A DNA stretch of 6,710 nucleotides. Source: an uncultured PS1 clade bacterium (GTDB taxonomy: Bacteria; Pseudomonadota; Gammaproteobacteria; PS1; Pseudothioglobaceae). The DNA lies in assembly GCA_937950605.1 (NCBI GenBank), contig CALFDA010000022.1, positions 1 to 6,710 on the forward strand, given 5' to 3'. Shown one piece after another: positions 6,293 through 6,710 of this stretch (the stretch's first letter is position 1; every line of letters starts with the position of its first letter). The notes under the pieces are model-generated. The model ran no database searches. It had not been told where the DNA came from and saw only the letters and a program-made list of their open reading frames with translations. The position numbers and the translations under genes are program-made.

Positions 6293-6428
6293 TCCAACAA
6301 TATTTGCATAGGTGCTATATATTTAATTGCCTTTGGATTGTATGTGGTGTTCTTGACTAATTGTTTATCAAAATATATTGATTTGCTTTAGTGGTGTTAA
6401 ATTTTTAGCTATTTGAGATGGTTTTTAT

Positions 6429-6465
6429 TAGATTTATTGCTTGTAATCTACACATTATTTTTTTT
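6429..6465 (+). terminator. Weak candidate terminator for ubiM
   Basis: TAGATT (6429-6434) and AATCTA (6445-6450) form a six-pair stem with a 10-nt loop, and a run of eight T follows at 6458-6465. The stem has only one G-C pair and the T-run starts 7 nt after it, so the hairpin would be weak. It is the most terminator-like element after ubiM. Confidence 0.2.
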
Positions 6466-6483
6466 ACCCTTCTTGTTGTTTTT

Positions 6484-6508
6484 AATTAAAAGCAATTTTT
6501 TGCTAATT
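6484..6508. repeat. AT-rich hairpin AGCAA-TTTT-TTGCT
   Basis: AGCAA (6491-6495) and TTGCT (6500-6504) form five pairs around TTTT. Four more A-T pairs (AATT at 6484-6487 with AATT at 6505-6508) extend the stem past a three-base bulge. It has no immediate T-run on the plus strand. It may be part of transcript termination or simply AT-rich chance. Confidence 0.25.
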
Positions 6509-6540
6509 GTTTCCACTAGCGTTTGTTTTTACTCATTTGT

Positions 6541-6568
6541 TTGTCGATGGCAAATATAAATGTATCAT
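6541..6568 (+). promoter_or_regulatory. Candidate promoter for the right-edge gene
   Basis: TTGTCG (6541-6546) and TATCAT (6563-6568) are 16 nt apart. They match the -35 consensus at four of six positions and the -10 at five of six. The leader to the ATG at 6624 would be about 50 nt and would include a short palindrome, CAACAATGTTG, at 6586-6596. Confidence 0.35.
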
Positions 6569-6623
6569 ATAAAGCATAGAGACTACAACAATGTTGATTT
6601 GTTAAGTTAGAGCAATTATTCTT

Positions 6624-6710
6624 ATGAAAAAGACACTCAAAATATTTGCACATAACTTGCTTGATAGTGCTAAAGATTTAGCACCAATTATTTTGGTTAT
6701 TGGTTTTTTT
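6624..6710 (+). CDS. N-terminus of a membrane protein, possibly DUF1538 (partial)
   Basis: The first 29 codons of a gene run off the right edge. The product begins MKKTLKIFAHNLLDSAKD, a basic amphipathic start, and then enters a hydrophobic segment LAPIILVIGFF that looks like the first transmembrane helix. The wording resembles the start of DUF1538 integral membrane proteins, where a similar DLLPIVLVI-type segment opens the first helix. This rests on memory of the family and few residues. The ATG at 6624 has only a weak, distant AGAG before it, but no other start fits. The gene is probably transcribed separately from ubiM, given the long spacer. Confidence 0.5.
   Translation, partial: MKKTLKIFAHNLLDSAKDLAPIILVIGFF

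Larger units (their letters stand above)
6293..6623. other. T-rich intergenic spacer after ubiM
   Basis: This 331-bp spacer has no gene I can support. The plus strand is strikingly T-rich: I count 66 T against 25 A in 6421-6540. The first 32 codons after the ubiM stop stay open in the ubiM frame (to a TAG at 6389-6391). Two weak AT hairpins, at 6429-6450 and 6484-6508, and a promoter-like pair at 6541-6568 are the only structures seen. Confidence 0.7.

Overview
The window is AT-rich (mostly A/T in the spacers, moderately so in genes) and carries ordinary core genes of a Gram-negative proteobacterium. LptB shows an outer membrane with lipopolysaccharide, and the ubiquinone hydroxylase shows a respiring proteobacterium. 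TsaD, LptB and ComM read like gammaproteobacterial family members. The AT bias, long spacers and gene content fit the sulfur-oxidising SUP05/Thioglobus and mussel-symbiont type of gammaproteobacteria. That placement is inference from general resemblance, not something the sequence proves.

Layout: bases 1-273 (minus strand) hold an open reading frame that runs off the left edge and has no ATG, GTG or TTG start; it is probably a broken gene. A perfect 10-bp inverted repeat sits at the point where this frame opens. Next comes pyrF (487-1254, minus), with about 160 bp of its own upstream DNA. Then three minus-strand genes run with overlaps as one apparent operon in the order lptB, tsaD, comM (4657 down to 1415). 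A 411-bp divergent spacer (4658-5068) separates lptB from a plus-strand flavoprotein hydroxylase of ubiquinone synthesis, best matched to UbiM (5069-6292). This spacer holds several promoter-like elements and one possible 42-residue membrane peptide. After ubiM there is a 331-bp, strongly T-rich spacer, and then the first 29 codons of a membrane protein (6624 to the right edge), possibly DUF1538.

The genes serve separate housekeeping jobs: pyrimidine synthesis (PyrF), LPS export (LptB), tRNA t6A modification (TsaD), recombination of incoming DNA (ComM) and ubiquinone ring hydroxylation (UbiM). I see no CRISPR array, rRNA, tRNA, intact transposase, toxin-antitoxin pair or defence cassette. I found no convincing undescribed system. 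The points most worth a second look are the startless frame with its inverted repeat at the left edge, the small membrane ORF in the divergent spacer, the separation of lptB from lptA/lptC, and the use of a UbiM-type hydroxylase.
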